Assembly: GCA_030141605.1 (NCBI GenBank)
Contig: JAQGDQ010000079.1
Coordinates: 684,001-706,158 of the forward strand
DNA: 22,158 bases
DNA from: Tubiluchus corallicola
Taxonomy: Eukaryota; Priapulida; Priapulimorpha; Priapulimorphida; Tubiluchidae
Direction: 5' to 3'
Shown: piece by piece, positions 9,470-17,759 of the stretch
Numbering within the stretch: position 1 is the first letter of the stretch
Layout: the number at the start of each line of letters is the position of its first letter
Translations under genes and position numbers: made by a program
Notes under the pieces: generated by a model
Told to the model about the DNA's origin: nothing
What the model saw: the letters and a program-made list of their open reading frames with translations, nothing else
Databases searched by the model: none

Positions 9470-10640
9470 GTATATCTTTCATTATCATTATCTTTTATAA
9501 ATCCATTTTTATTATTATCAGCATTTCATGTGCTCGTTTTATGCATTCAAACAGTAAAAAGTTTTAGAAAGTGTAATCTGAATTGTGTTCTTTCGGAACT
9601 TTCTTTTCAACAGCTGGTATTTTTTCTTCTTATCATATGCCATTTCTTCTACAGGCACTTCTGTTCTTCTTCAACGTTATGACAGCATTTTTAATTGATC
9701 ATCCCTTTTCCTTGTATATTTGGTCAAGCTGTTATACTCACTCCTAACTTGCCTAATAGTCCAAAATTAAGAGCTTATTATCACATATTCAGAATTTTTA
9801 ACAGAGGGAGCTTTTTTCCTCTATACAGTGTTCTAAGCACTATGTATGACTAACTGTTTCAAATGAATAGCAAAAATAAAATAAAAAAGAATTAGGTTTT
9901 CTGAATTAGGTTTTTGATTATACATTTCCAAGAAAGTGACAGTGTTTAAAGATACAGCTCTCTTAACAAGTCGTTTGGGTGTGTTTTATGATCTACAATT
10001 TTACTGTCGAAAGTTATCATAAATTTTGCGGTCGTGTATAAACTTCGACTTCTAGATGTACGAGCGCACTGTACATGACTCCATTAAAGATTCGAGTCAC
10101 GGCCGGTGATTTGTTTTTACACAGTTTTACTAAATTACGATAGAAGTTCCAGGTACTATCTGTATATATAATAACAGGCATTAACGATAGTTACGATACT
10201 CTTTGCACAATAGCGGACAGAAGCAAAATAATTAAGGACTAAAACAAACCCGGTAACAAAATAATAAACGACTATAACAAACCCACTGCACACAGTATGA
10301 TATGTGCTGTCAAATATACATTTTGCAAACTTTCACAACGGATTTATTTTCTTAAAATTTAAGCTCGCCATAAAACGTCCACCTCGTATAGTAGGAATGC
10401 GCTAAACAATGAGAGATGAAAGTCGTTTAAGTCCTTACTTTATATTAGTCAATGATTTCTACTACATTTAAGCTTTATCTTGCGCTATTATTATTATTTA
10501 TTTGCAATTAATCTCACTTTACTGTATAGTAATCTTTTTTAATAACTTTGTCTATTTTAATTTTGTGATTTCACTTTTGTGTTTGAATATTAATACTTGG
10601 ACCATAATGGAAACAATATTATGTGCCATGTATCCAAAGA
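9470..10640. other. Non-coding stretch, nothing identified
   Basis: The T-rich 83-codon frame at 9431-9682 is hydrophobic because of its composition. Two short words shared with 7144-7177 occur at 10041-10058 and 10093-10105. Nothing else is supported. Confidence 0.55.
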
Positions 10641-10647
10641 AAACAAT

Positions 10648-10796
10648 TTCTCTTCTCTTCTCTTCTCTTCTCTTCTCTTCTCTTCTCTTCTCTTCTCTTC
10701 TCTTCTCTTCTCTTCTCTTCTCTTCTCTTCTCTTCTCTTCTCTTCTCTTCTCTTCTCTTCTCTTCCCTTCTCTTCTCTTTTCTTCTCTTCTCTTCT
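10648..10796. repeat. (TTCTC)n pentanucleotide satellite
   Basis: About 30 tandem copies of TTCTC cover 149 bases with only two visible impurities, a CCC near 10766 and a TTT near 10780. A 5-base unit without stops is open in every frame, which produces the overlapping Ser/Leu/Phe and Arg/Glu/Lys frames here; they are not genes. The near-perfect order suggests a young or still unstable array. Confidence 0.98.
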
Positions 10797-10799
10797 ATC

Positions 10800-11080
10800 C
10801 CTGTTCTATCATCAATAAAGACGCTGGTATTCTTTACTTCACTTACAGATTGCATATACAGGTGATACCCGCCAAACAATTATAGTGGAGGCATAAGCAT
10901 TCAATTTTCGAAACCAAATTTGGCTGAAACAAAAGAAATATGAAGAAGCATTGGACAGATGTCTGAGATCCTTACATACCCTATACCTTCCCTAATTTCC
11001 CTTGTGATAAGCACATGTCTTTATTTTACTCTCAATAGCTCACACTGTAAAGTAAAAGACACTGCTGTGATTATTGAATG
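10800..11080. other. Spacer between two satellites, nothing identified
   Basis: No gene or repeat is supported in this 280-base spacer. Confidence 0.55.
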
Positions 11081-11125
11081 TGACATGACAAGACATGACA
11101 TGACATGACATGACATGACATGACA
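11081..11125. repeat. (TGACA)n pentanucleotide satellite
   Basis: Nine tandem TGACA units, one changed to AGACA. A short TGATA run at 11137-11149 follows and may derive from it. Confidence 0.95.
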
Positions 11126-11179
11126 TACAGAATAATATGATATGATATGGTTTGGCAAGTCGTATGATTAAATTTATCT

Positions 11180-11290
11180 GCATGCGTGGTCAACTGATCT
11201 AAATCAGCTGTAAGCCAAGTCTCTGCTTCAAATCCAGGCAAATTTGCGACTTGTTTTCACGTTTCGTTCCTTTTGTCAAAGCTTAGGTAT
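11180..11290 (+). mobile_element. tRNA-headed SINE-like copy B
   Basis: TGGTCAACTGAT at 11187-11198 is an A-box-like word, and GCTTCAAATCC at 11225-11235 is B-box-like, 38 bases apart. Between them the motif CTGTAAG resembles an anticodon loop. Downstream, CACGTTTCGTTCCTTTTGTCA then AAGCTTAG matches the body of copy A at 6735-6850 in order and spacing. Shared head and body at two loci 4.4 kb apart indicate a dispersed SINE family rather than decayed tRNA genes. Confidence 0.55.
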
Positions 11291-11324
11291 AAAATTTTAA
11301 TAAAAATCACGAAAACGATAAGTG

Positions 11325-11433
11325 CAAGGGACAGAGAAATACAAGGAAGAAAAGACAAATGACGAAATAGGAGAGTAGGAAAATGATGTCAAAGGAAATA
11401 ACAAAGAAAGAAGAATAAACTGGAAAGAAACAA
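11325..11433. repeat. Purine-rich segment
   Basis: Plus-strand sequence dominated by A and G (GAAATACAAGGAAGAAAAGA and similar). It ends in the left copy of the 13-bp direct repeat that bounds the next element. Confidence 0.7.
11421..11433. repeat. Left 13-bp flanking direct repeat (probable target-site duplication)
   Basis: TGGAAAGAAACAA here is identical to 11887-11899, just outside the two ends of the inverted-arm element. Confidence 0.75.
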
Positions 11434-11886
11434 TCGTAAAAGAAGAAGTCAAAAAAATGCCCATAAATCTGGAAAATTCTTTATTTTTTTCAGGCGTTTT
11501 CGTCCCTCTCTGACTTCATCAGCTGCACAGAAACTACATATAAAATAAAGGTATATAATACAAGGTACAATAATAAAAATTACAGATAAAATTGCATAAA
11601 ACTATAAAATAATTTTGTATCCTTTATTTTACTGACATTGTACACTTTAGTTTTATCTGTAATTTTTATTATTGTATCTTTTATTATATACCTTTATTTT
11701 ATATATAGTTTCTGTGCTGTGCAGATTTATCTGTTATTTTTATTATTGTATCTTTCTGTGCAGCTGATGAAGTGAGAGAGGGGCGAAAGCGCCTGAAAAA
11801 AATCAAGAATTTTCGAGATTTATGGGCATTTTGACTTCTTTTACGATCATGACCATGACAAGTCTCACTATCTTATTTTCAGGCTA
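11434..11886. mobile_element. Inverted-arm retroelement insertion (Penelope-like suspected)
   Basis: The left arm (11434 to about 11604), read on the minus strand, matches the right arm (about 11640-11851) on the plus strand. Shared words include GTAAAAGAAG, ATGCCCATAAATCT, AATTCTT, CTGATGAAGT, GAGAGGG, CGAAA and CGCCTGAAAAAAAT. The right arm also carries a ~35-bp internal duplication (11650-11685 repeated at 11722-11755). A perfect 13-bp direct repeat flanks the unit, which fits one insertion event by target-primed reverse transcription. No coding sequence lies inside, so it is non-autonomous or truncated. Each arm places CTGATGA before a short hairpin and then GAAA, the order of a hammerhead ribozyme core, but the first stem base after CTGATGA is an unpaired A and no clear stem III or cleavage site is visible. 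Confidence 0.8.
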
Positions 11887-11899
11887 TGGAAAGAAACAA
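11887..11899. repeat. Right 13-bp flanking direct repeat (probable target-site duplication)
   Basis: Identical to 11421-11433 (TGGAAAGAAACAA). The two copies bracket the inverted-arm element exactly. Confidence 0.75.
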
Positions 11900-12269
11900 A
11901 TAGATGCTGAATAAAAATGACCAACCAAATAAACACTTCAGGCCTTGCTGTGCGATATTGATTCTATGCATTTAATTTGTCCCACATGGCAACAACTAAA
12001 ATTTAAACACATACAACTTTAAGTTTTAAACGTTAGTTATTATTTATGATTTTTAAATTGTAAAATGTTACGCGCAAGCCATTTCCGCCTGAAAAGACTG
12101 CTTATTTTAATTCATTTCGGCAAATTGTCAAATGTTAGGACATTTCTTGGCCGAACAAGCTAACAAGAAAATCAAAGTTATAGGTTATCAATTGTTCAAC
12201 TTCTGATTTTTGTATATGTAAAAGTTTCGACTTATTCTATGTAGACATAATGTAGCACTTTTTTCTGCT
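11900..12269. other. Non-coding stretch, nothing identified
   Basis: No supported gene, RNA or repeat. Confidence 0.55.
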
Positions 12270-12594
12270 GTGGTGGTCGCAGTACCAGAATGTCGGTGAC
12301 TGTATCACCAATCCGCCGCCACCTCGCAGGCAAAAGATCGTCTGAAATCATTTTTAACATTGTACACGACTGTTTATTAAACACAGTCGCCGACGCTTTG
12401 CTAGCTGCCTCGGAATATTAAACAAAAATTATTTTCCCGGGGGCAAAAAAATTCAGAAAAAATACACGAATCGCCGGCCAAGTTACAAGCTGTTCTCCAA
12501 AAAATGGCATGCCTGCACATCATTACAGTTCGTTTTATATCTGTATTACGACCGGGACAAGATTTTAGTAAAACAGTTTAACTATTTACGATTG
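12270..12594. pseudogene. GC-richer block with open frames on both strands (possible coding relic)
   Basis: On the plus strand an open frame of about 55 codons (including TRMSVTVSPIRRHLAGKRSS, then DCLLNTVADALLAASEY) ends at a TAA. The next frame over is open from just before that stop for about 60 codons (including SEKIHESPAKLQAVLQKMAC) to a TAA near 12582. On the minus strand two overlapping frames are also long (including SDDLLPARWRRIGDTV). Such adjacent open frames suggest one old coding sequence broken by a frameshift, but the strand and family are unknown. A perfect 7-bp hairpin (CGACTGT/ACAGTCG) lies at about 12367-12389. Confidence 0.25.
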
Positions 12595-12663
12595 GTTGCA
12601 TATGAGGCATAAGTGATAGAGACTTTAACATGCTTTAATTCAGTGTTTTCGTCTTTCATATAG

Positions 12664-12720
12664 GTTTTTGTGCGTAAAGATGTCGGATCCTCACCGGTTC
12701 CTTTTGACTTGATCAATAAC
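12664..12720 (+). CDS. Candidate 57-base microexon (low confidence)
   Basis: The acceptor CATATAG ends at 12663 and the strong donor GTAAGT begins at 12721. The 57 bases between are exactly 19 codons in the first frame, with no stop (VFVRKDVGSSPVPFDLINN). The exon would be phase 0 at both ends. A second frame starts with ATG but stops after ten codons. VFVRKD also occurs in the C-terminal part of some LTR-retrotransposon integrases, so a retroelement scrap is possible. No partner exon is identified. Confidence 0.22.
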
Positions 12721-12864
12721 GTAAGTTCAGTTATATATAATTATTACTATGGGTATTGCATTACAATTTACAGTTGTTCTGAGGTTACAGGGGCTTTAAA
12801 CGAATCCAGTTAAAAAAGTCACAGGAGAAGAGAGTACAAGAAAAAAGAAATAACCCTAAGCCTA

Positions 12865-12882
12865 GTCACAATTAATTGTGAC
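12865..12882. repeat. Perfect 18-bp palindrome
   Basis: GTCACAATTAATTGTGAC equals its own reverse complement. It is nested inside GCCTAG (12860) and CCTAGGC (12889), and ATTGTGAC recurs at about 12899, so the neighbourhood is a cluster of related half-sites. Confidence 0.9.
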
Positions 12883-12932
12883 TTTTGTCCTAGGCAAAAT
12901 TGTGACCTTTCATACGTGACTTTATTATTGGT

Positions 12933-12948
12933 CAAATTAATTAATTTG
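12933..12948. repeat. Perfect 16-bp palindrome
   Basis: CAAATTAATTAATTTG equals its own reverse complement, 50 bases after the first palindrome. Its AT-rich core contains overlapping TTAATTAA and TAATTA homeodomain-type words. Confidence 0.9.
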
Positions 12949-12949
12949 G

Positions 12950-13215
12950 ACAAATAAAATAAACTATTTGGACTATGTTTCATTTTGATTCAATCATGGA
13001 GGACATGCAGATTTAGCAACACAGGTTATTTAGTTATACCCTGTTTTGAGGGGAGGGGTTAGGGGTGGGTGAATTGAAATCCTTTTTGCAAAATTCAAGA
13101 GGCTTCTAATGTCTAAAAAATCGTGGATCAAATAAAAGGTAAGTTATCTGTTTTGAGTAAGATTCTATTTTTGCTACCTCGAACCCAACTTGACCAACAA
13201 CAACTGCAGACAACA
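12950..13215. other. Non-coding stretch, nothing identified
   Basis: No supported feature. Confidence 0.55.
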
Positions 13216-13259
13216 TGAAAGTTAAAAGTTACGAAAATATTGGGTGGTTTTCATAGTAT

Positions 13260-13380
13260 GTGATATCCGCATGCGAAGACGGTAACTGCGGCGATTCTTG
13301 TAACTACGACAGATGCGATTAATACCGTACGGTGATACATTACGACAGCCAGTACGACGACTACGACAATTAATATCTTT
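13260..13380. repeat. CpG-rich patch with irregular TACGAC words
   Basis: Words such as CTACGACA, TTACGACAG, GTACGACGA and CTACGACAA cluster with many CpGs in otherwise AT-rich DNA. The minus-strand 61-codon frame here is rich in Arg, Tyr and Ser because of these words. It may be a decayed tandem repeat or a fragment of something else; I cannot identify it. Confidence 0.4.
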
Positions 13381-13409
13381 GTGTATTTCTTTGTGAACCC
13401 TTTTCACGT

Positions 13410-13960
13410 TACTTAAAATGAGAAACTAAACCTAAACAGGCAAGCTGACATATAATATCATTGTCCTCTTTCTTTGTCTAGTGTGCAAAGTTCTTTAATA
13501 CTATAGGTAATATTATTTTGCTATAAATATCGCATATATGTTATACTTTAAATATATATTTGGTAAGAGGTGGGAACATATAAGGAGAAATCTTTCTTCT
13601 TCTCGTTTTCATCAATTTCTAGTCCGTAGAACTTTAATATGAGCGTTTGTTGTGCTTGATGACTTTATAATGATTTTACATTTGATTAGTTATAAATATT
13701 TCAATTGTATTGAATGAATAAATAAATTGATGGATTGATTAACTGAAGCTATTTAGGACTGGTATTAATTCAGGTAAAACGACCAACATCAATGTTCTTC
13801 GTTTTATCTTAATCTGGAAGCCAAGTTTTTCCTTGAAGATTTTTCTTTACAAATTATTACAATGGACAATGAAAACTTTCTGGTTCGTACAGTTTGTTAT
13901 GTGATGAAGAATTTTGCCAGATTAACCGCATTTGCCGCAGATAATGAATAAATTTCAGCA
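13410..13960. other. Non-coding stretch, nothing identified
   Basis: No supported gene, RNA or repeat. Confidence 0.55.
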
Positions 13961-13965
13961 TTCTT

Positions 13966-14021
13966 GCGGTTCGAACCAGTTAGCGTTGCCGCATGCTGAT
14001 CAGTGTATCTGTAAGCATAGC
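13966..14021 (-). pseudogene. tRNA-Ala-like fragment (decayed tRNA or SINE head)
   Basis: On the minus strand, TATGCTTACAGAT resembles an alanine tRNA A-box region (TAGCTCAGAT). TCAGCATGCG keeps the anticodon-loop side with an AGC triplet, and GGTTCGAACC is a perfect B-box core. The T-stem no longer pairs, so it is not a working tRNA. Confidence 0.38.
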
Positions 14022-14420
14022 TTTCCTAAAAACATAGGTGCACGGGTACACTTTTGAGAACAGGTCAACCCGCGATCACTAATCGATCACAATACGATAA
14101 ATAGCTCGCTTTAATATCTCTGAAACGCTCTCACTCCTGGTGTCACACACAAGTCTGGGTGACGGGATCCAAATTACGCAACACTTGTCGCAACTCCTTT
14201 GTCTTATCGCCGTTACAGATTTTGTTGTTTTGAATATTTTACGGAGTAAACAGCCTAAAGGCTTCAGTGAAGAAAGCTTCGGTGCTTTCGTGTTCAAATT
14301 ATTAATCAGCCATTTTGGGGAAATTTATTTCTGTCATGAAACCTATGGAGTAGAAATGTAAATTTGGCACAAAACTGTATGGCACAAAATAAAATGAGAC
14401 GGTCATTGAGGGTACTTCCC
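14022..14420. other. Stretch with overlapping open frames, no assigned gene
   Basis: A 73-codon plus-strand frame at 14140-14361 starts at GTG and contains SFGAFVFKLLISHFGEIYFC. A 72-codon minus-strand frame overlaps it. Neither begins with ATG or has a recognised domain. One may be a transposon scrap downstream of the tRNA-like head at 13966, but I cannot support a call. Confidence 0.3.
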
Positions 14421-14442
14421 ATGCAGTGGTCTACCCTTAGAA

Positions 14443-14820
14443 GTGTCCAAATCTTGTGCAAAATGACGTGTGTGTCCAAATGCGTATAAACAGGTAGTGC
14501 TCAAATATCGTATGTGGCTAAAATAGCTGTAGTGTCCAAAAGGCCTATGTGCCTAAACGACGTATGTGTCCAAATCACCTTGTATCCAAATTAGCTATGC
14601 GTCCAAATATCTTATGTGTCTTTGTTACCTATATGTGTTCAAATAGCCTGTGTCCAAATTACTTATATGTCTAAGTGTCTTGTGTCCAAGTTGGCCATGT
14701 TTCTAAAAAAACCTGTGTTCAAGTTGCTTATGTACCCAAATCACCTAGGTGTCCAAAATACCTGTGTCTCATATCCCGTGTCTTCTGTCCAAACGTCCTT
14801 TCTTCAAATGTCTGTGTCGA
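14443..14820 (+). repeat. Degenerate 17-bp-period minisatellite
   Basis: About 20 units follow the consensus GTGTCCAAATNNCCTAT. Unit starts at 14497, 14514, 14532, 14549, 14566, 14582, 14599 and 14616, and again at 14682, 14699, 14715, 14732 and 14749, are 16-18 bases apart; the ends drift. The 87-codon frame at 14616-14879 with recurring CVQI/VQI words is a product of the repeat, not a gene. The units are strongly diverged, so the array is old or never homogenised. Confidence 0.88.
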
Positions 14821-14879
14821 AATGTAGTCACGCCGCAGACGTGCGAATAGTCTATAATACGAAGGCAAAACGTAATTAG

Positions 14880-15395
14880 GTTTAACTGTAGCTGTTACAA
14901 AAATGACTAAAGCTTTTAATCTTCAGAAAAAATGTATTGCCGTGGTAGGGTCTGTTTATCATTGAAACTCATCTGATTTGACGTAGATAGTAAAAGTCAT
15001 CATAGTTAAGCTAATAGTAATAAATAATTGACTTTACGGCAATTATCACAAAATTTTTATTTTGCTTTTTAATGTAACTGTGCATTTGGATTGCAGTTTG
15101 ATGGAGTATGGGTTAAAAGCAGATGAATCAGTTCTAAAGCATGCTATTTACCATAGTTAAATTTGTTTGTTTAGCACAGTATTTTTTGTGTACACTTGTG
15201 TACATGGAGTACAGTTTAATTTGAACTTTTATCTAGTAACGAGACATCTGCATGTGAGGAAATTGGCGCAAAGTATTAAAAAAATTAGCTAACGCTGCAA
15301 TTATTTGTTTTCCTGCCAAATTAGTAATGTAAGTAGCAATGGAGACTACTTGTAAGTTAAAAGTAAAGTGTAACTTGGCGATTTAAGGATCAAAA
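14880..15395. other. Non-coding stretch, nothing identified
   Basis: AT-rich with no supported feature. Confidence 0.6.
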
Positions 15396-15397
15396 GC

Positions 15398-15490
15398 AAC
15401 GTATAGCGACCGGAGCGCCGCCGCTGCGCAATTTTTGCCTTTCTCTGCGTCTTTCTCGGCCCATCCACCATCCTCACATTCGGTAAGGGT
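15398..15490. promoter_or_regulatory. Small CpG-rich patch, possible promoter or first exon
   Basis: About nine CpGs fall within some 65 bases (GACCGGAGCGCCGCCGCTGC), unlike the rest of the window. On the plus strand a pyrimidine run CCTTTCTCTGCGTCTTTCTC resembles a 5'TOP/TCT initiator and is followed after ~25 bases by a donor-like GTAAGG at 15483. On the minus strand an ATG in good context (GAGGATGG) opens a 41-codon basic peptide (MVDGPRKTQRKAKIAQRRRS). Either reading could be the start of a transcript; neither is confirmed. Confidence 0.25.
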
Positions 15491-15494
15491 TTTT

Positions 15495-15885
15495 GATGAT
15501 TGTTTACCACACAGGCCTGCTTTGTCGTTGAAACAGTAATTATGATTCAAATGCTGTCACTATGGTATGTTTACCCAGCCAAGCTTTTGCCAGTTTTATC
15601 TGTCACTCATTTCAACGTTTGCAAACCTGTCACTCAAAGAGGCTTATCCTTCTCTTGAGTCCCGTCCGTCTGGCTGTTCCAACTGTTGTTAGTCACCAAT
15701 AATAACAAACTTTTTCGTATCCGTGGTGGTATTATTATATAAAACTGTGAAAAATGCATTTCTTCCCAATGACAAAGTTTACAAAATCTTTTGAGTTCGT
15801 TAATTTGAATTCTATCCAAGCGAGTCTTAATATCTTATTGTTGTTGTAACGAGTTAAGTTACACGCTTCGACGTTCATAACTAAA
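15495..15885. other. Non-coding stretch, nothing identified
   Basis: CTGTCACTCA is repeated at about 15599 and 15629. No gene is supported. Confidence 0.55.
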
Positions 15886-15886
15886 T

Positions 15887-16128
15887 TTGCTTTTTTCTTT
15901 TACTCTCCTTTTTTTTTCGTTTTTGTCATGCTCTTCTTTTTTAATTCTTATGTTACTACAAAAATATCTTCGTTTCTTCTTGTTCTTTTTTCCTTTTTCT
16001 GTATTGCCTCCTATCTTTTGTTTTTCTTTCTTCTTATTTGTCTTCAATTTCCTGTCTCTTTTTTCTTGTAGGTCTTTTTCTTACTTTTTGTTTCTTTTAC
16101 TATTTTATTTGCTTTTCCTTAATCGCCG
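15887..16128. repeat. Polypyrimidine (T/C-rich) tract
   Basis: About 240 bases dominated by T with interspersed C, so the plus strand encodes Phe/Leu/Ser and the minus strand Lys/Glu/Arg low-complexity frames. These frames are compositional artefacts. Confidence 0.88.
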
Positions 16129-16247
16129 TTAAAACGTCGACAAATTTAAGTACATGTTAAGAAGTGAATTCAAATTTTATTTTACTAATGATGGCTTGTC
16201 TGAACGATAGTGTTATAATTATTTTATGTGAACCTTCCTAAACTTAC

Positions 16248-16574
16248 GAAGCATGCCCAGCAATAGTCAAGTGGTTTTTTACTTATGATGGTTTTCAAGG
16301 GTGCCATCAATTTATTGTAACGGCAATTGACTTGACAGCGGGTAGAACAACCAAGGGTGGCATCCCTCAATTTTCGACATGAATACTGGAATACTTTTAT
16401 CCTTGGAGTGACATGGACAACTCGTTCTCGCCCAAATGTCAGATTATTGTTCGACTTTAAAAAAATCAGCAACAGCAGCATAGCTGAATCATCGTTATCG
16501 TCGTAAAATTTTACATGCAGCATCATCCAAGCAGGTGTGTGGGATACTTTTCTATAGGGATTCCGTGAAAATGT
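16248..16574 (-). CDS. Candidate internal exon, 109 codons, unknown product
   Basis: On the minus strand a good acceptor (CCCTTTCAG, ending at 16575) is followed by 327 bases, exactly 109 stop-free codons, up to a strong donor GTAAGT (16247-16242). The exon would be phase 0 at both ends. The peptide starts TFSRNPYRKVSHTPAWMMLH, has a short hydrophobic run (AMLLLLIFL) and a cysteine-rich second half (CRKLRD, GCSTRCQVNC, YCWACF). I recognise no domain. One frame of this length is expected by chance in the window, so the support rests on the frame fitting between two good splice signals. A decayed transposon ORF is the main alternative. Confidence 0.3.
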
Positions 16575-16599
16575 CTGAAAGGGCCAACCACTTACAGCT

Positions 16600-17465
16600 C
16601 ACAAGTATGACAGACAAATAACAGCGGGTGTGAAATCTTCCTTAGATCTTAATCACGTTTTTTGTACGGTCTTGCGATAATTCTTTCTATTATTCGAGGC
16701 GAGTTACCAAACTGGCAGGTAGTTTATTGATAAACCTCACATCATGAAAAGTAACCAAGTATTTAAAGCGTAATTGCAGTATCTATATAAAGTCATAATA
16801 ACACAGTACGTAGGTGATTGTTATCGTCAGCCCATTAATAATTCTATTTACTTTTTTTAGCTCATTACTTACATTAAATAAGCATGTAATATAGGAGACT
16901 GCACAGGGCGAGTCAAATAGACCCTTCTTGAAAAATTCACTAATCGTCACGACAGTGCAGGACTCAGTTACCTTACTGCTTTAAAAAGTTACATACATAG
17001 CTTTTTTTAGTTGTGTTTGAAAACAATCTTTTCAGAAGTTCTTACTAAAGTAGCCATATTAGCATTCATTGTCTTAAATTTGACTCATTGATGTAAACCA
17101 TCGCTAAACGTACCGCAGATTTGTTACCGTTTTCAGATAAAACGAATGAAATCGTGTGATCTTTATAAAATGAACCGCGCGACTTACGAAAATCAACATA
17201 AAATTACGTCAATAGAAATTACATGTTACGTTAACTTAAGAATGCAAGCGAAAATTTAATGCTATAATTACTATGACGATAACACAAGTGGTTCTTCCAA
17301 ACTTCAATATTTTCAAATTTGAAATTTTTGCATTTAGATTTGCCTTTTCGTTTTACTGCAAAAAGACTGTTCAGTGCTCATCATAGCTGGGCGGTTAATA
17401 ATTGTTTTGTCTATAATTTCGCCGGATTATTATACAAACCGTTTTGCAAAAACAAATAATTCATG
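16600..17465. other. Non-coding stretch, nothing identified
   Basis: No supported gene, RNA or repeat. Confidence 0.55.
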
Positions 17466-17619
17466 ACTAACATCGCCGTTGGTTTTGATCTTCACAAAAA
17501 CCAGAGACCTCAGACTGAACTGTATAGTTGCTGTACATTGAAAATGCACCATGTTGAAAGGTTAATACTGTTTTTTTGCAAGCCTGAAGATTATTTTTGC
17601 TCAATGCTGTCTTGAAGTT

Positions 17620-17752
17620 ATTGGTGTAGTTATTGCTGTTTCGTGAGGCAACGATGTGACAGACCGGGTTTAATCTTGGTGAGACTGAGGTCATAGGCTA
17701 AATCGAACCCAGGGACTCGCATGGAAGGCAGAATGTAGTATGTAATACAATA
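17620..17752 (-). mobile_element. tRNA-Gly-headed SINE-like element
   Basis: On the minus strand CTGCCTTCCATGC followed by CCCTGGGTTCGATTT matches the anticodon arm and T-arm of glycine tRNA (TCC): the anticodon loop with TCC is intact and the B box is near perfect. The A-box side (TGTATTACATAC) is decayed. The sequence runs on into a non-tRNA body (ATGACCTCAGTCTCACC and onward), as in a tRNA-derived SINE. The 75-codon minus-strand frame at 17467-17694 lies in this body and is probably not a gene. The 3' end of the element is undefined. Confidence 0.55.
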
Positions 17753-17759
17753 TATCGCA

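Noticed and set aside
9431-9682. 83-codon hydrophobic ORF starting with ATG
   Set aside because: The sequence is T-rich and the peptide is a Leu/Phe/Ser mixture without motif; chance expectation covers it.
10502-10885. Overlapping 73-127-codon ORFs with SLLFS or EEKRR repeats
   Set aside because: They are translations of the (TTCTC)n satellite, which is open in every frame.
11081-11125. Regular short repeats considered as a CRISPR array
   Set aside because: Units are pure 5-mers with no spacers, and the surroundings are eukaryotic; it is a microsatellite.
14616-14879. 87-codon ORF with recurring CVQI words
   Set aside because: Explained by the 17-bp minisatellite; 17 is not a multiple of three, so the peptide repeat follows the 51-base super-period.
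15859-16132. Lys-rich minus-strand and Phe-rich plus-strand ORFs
   Set aside because: Products of the polypyrimidine tract.
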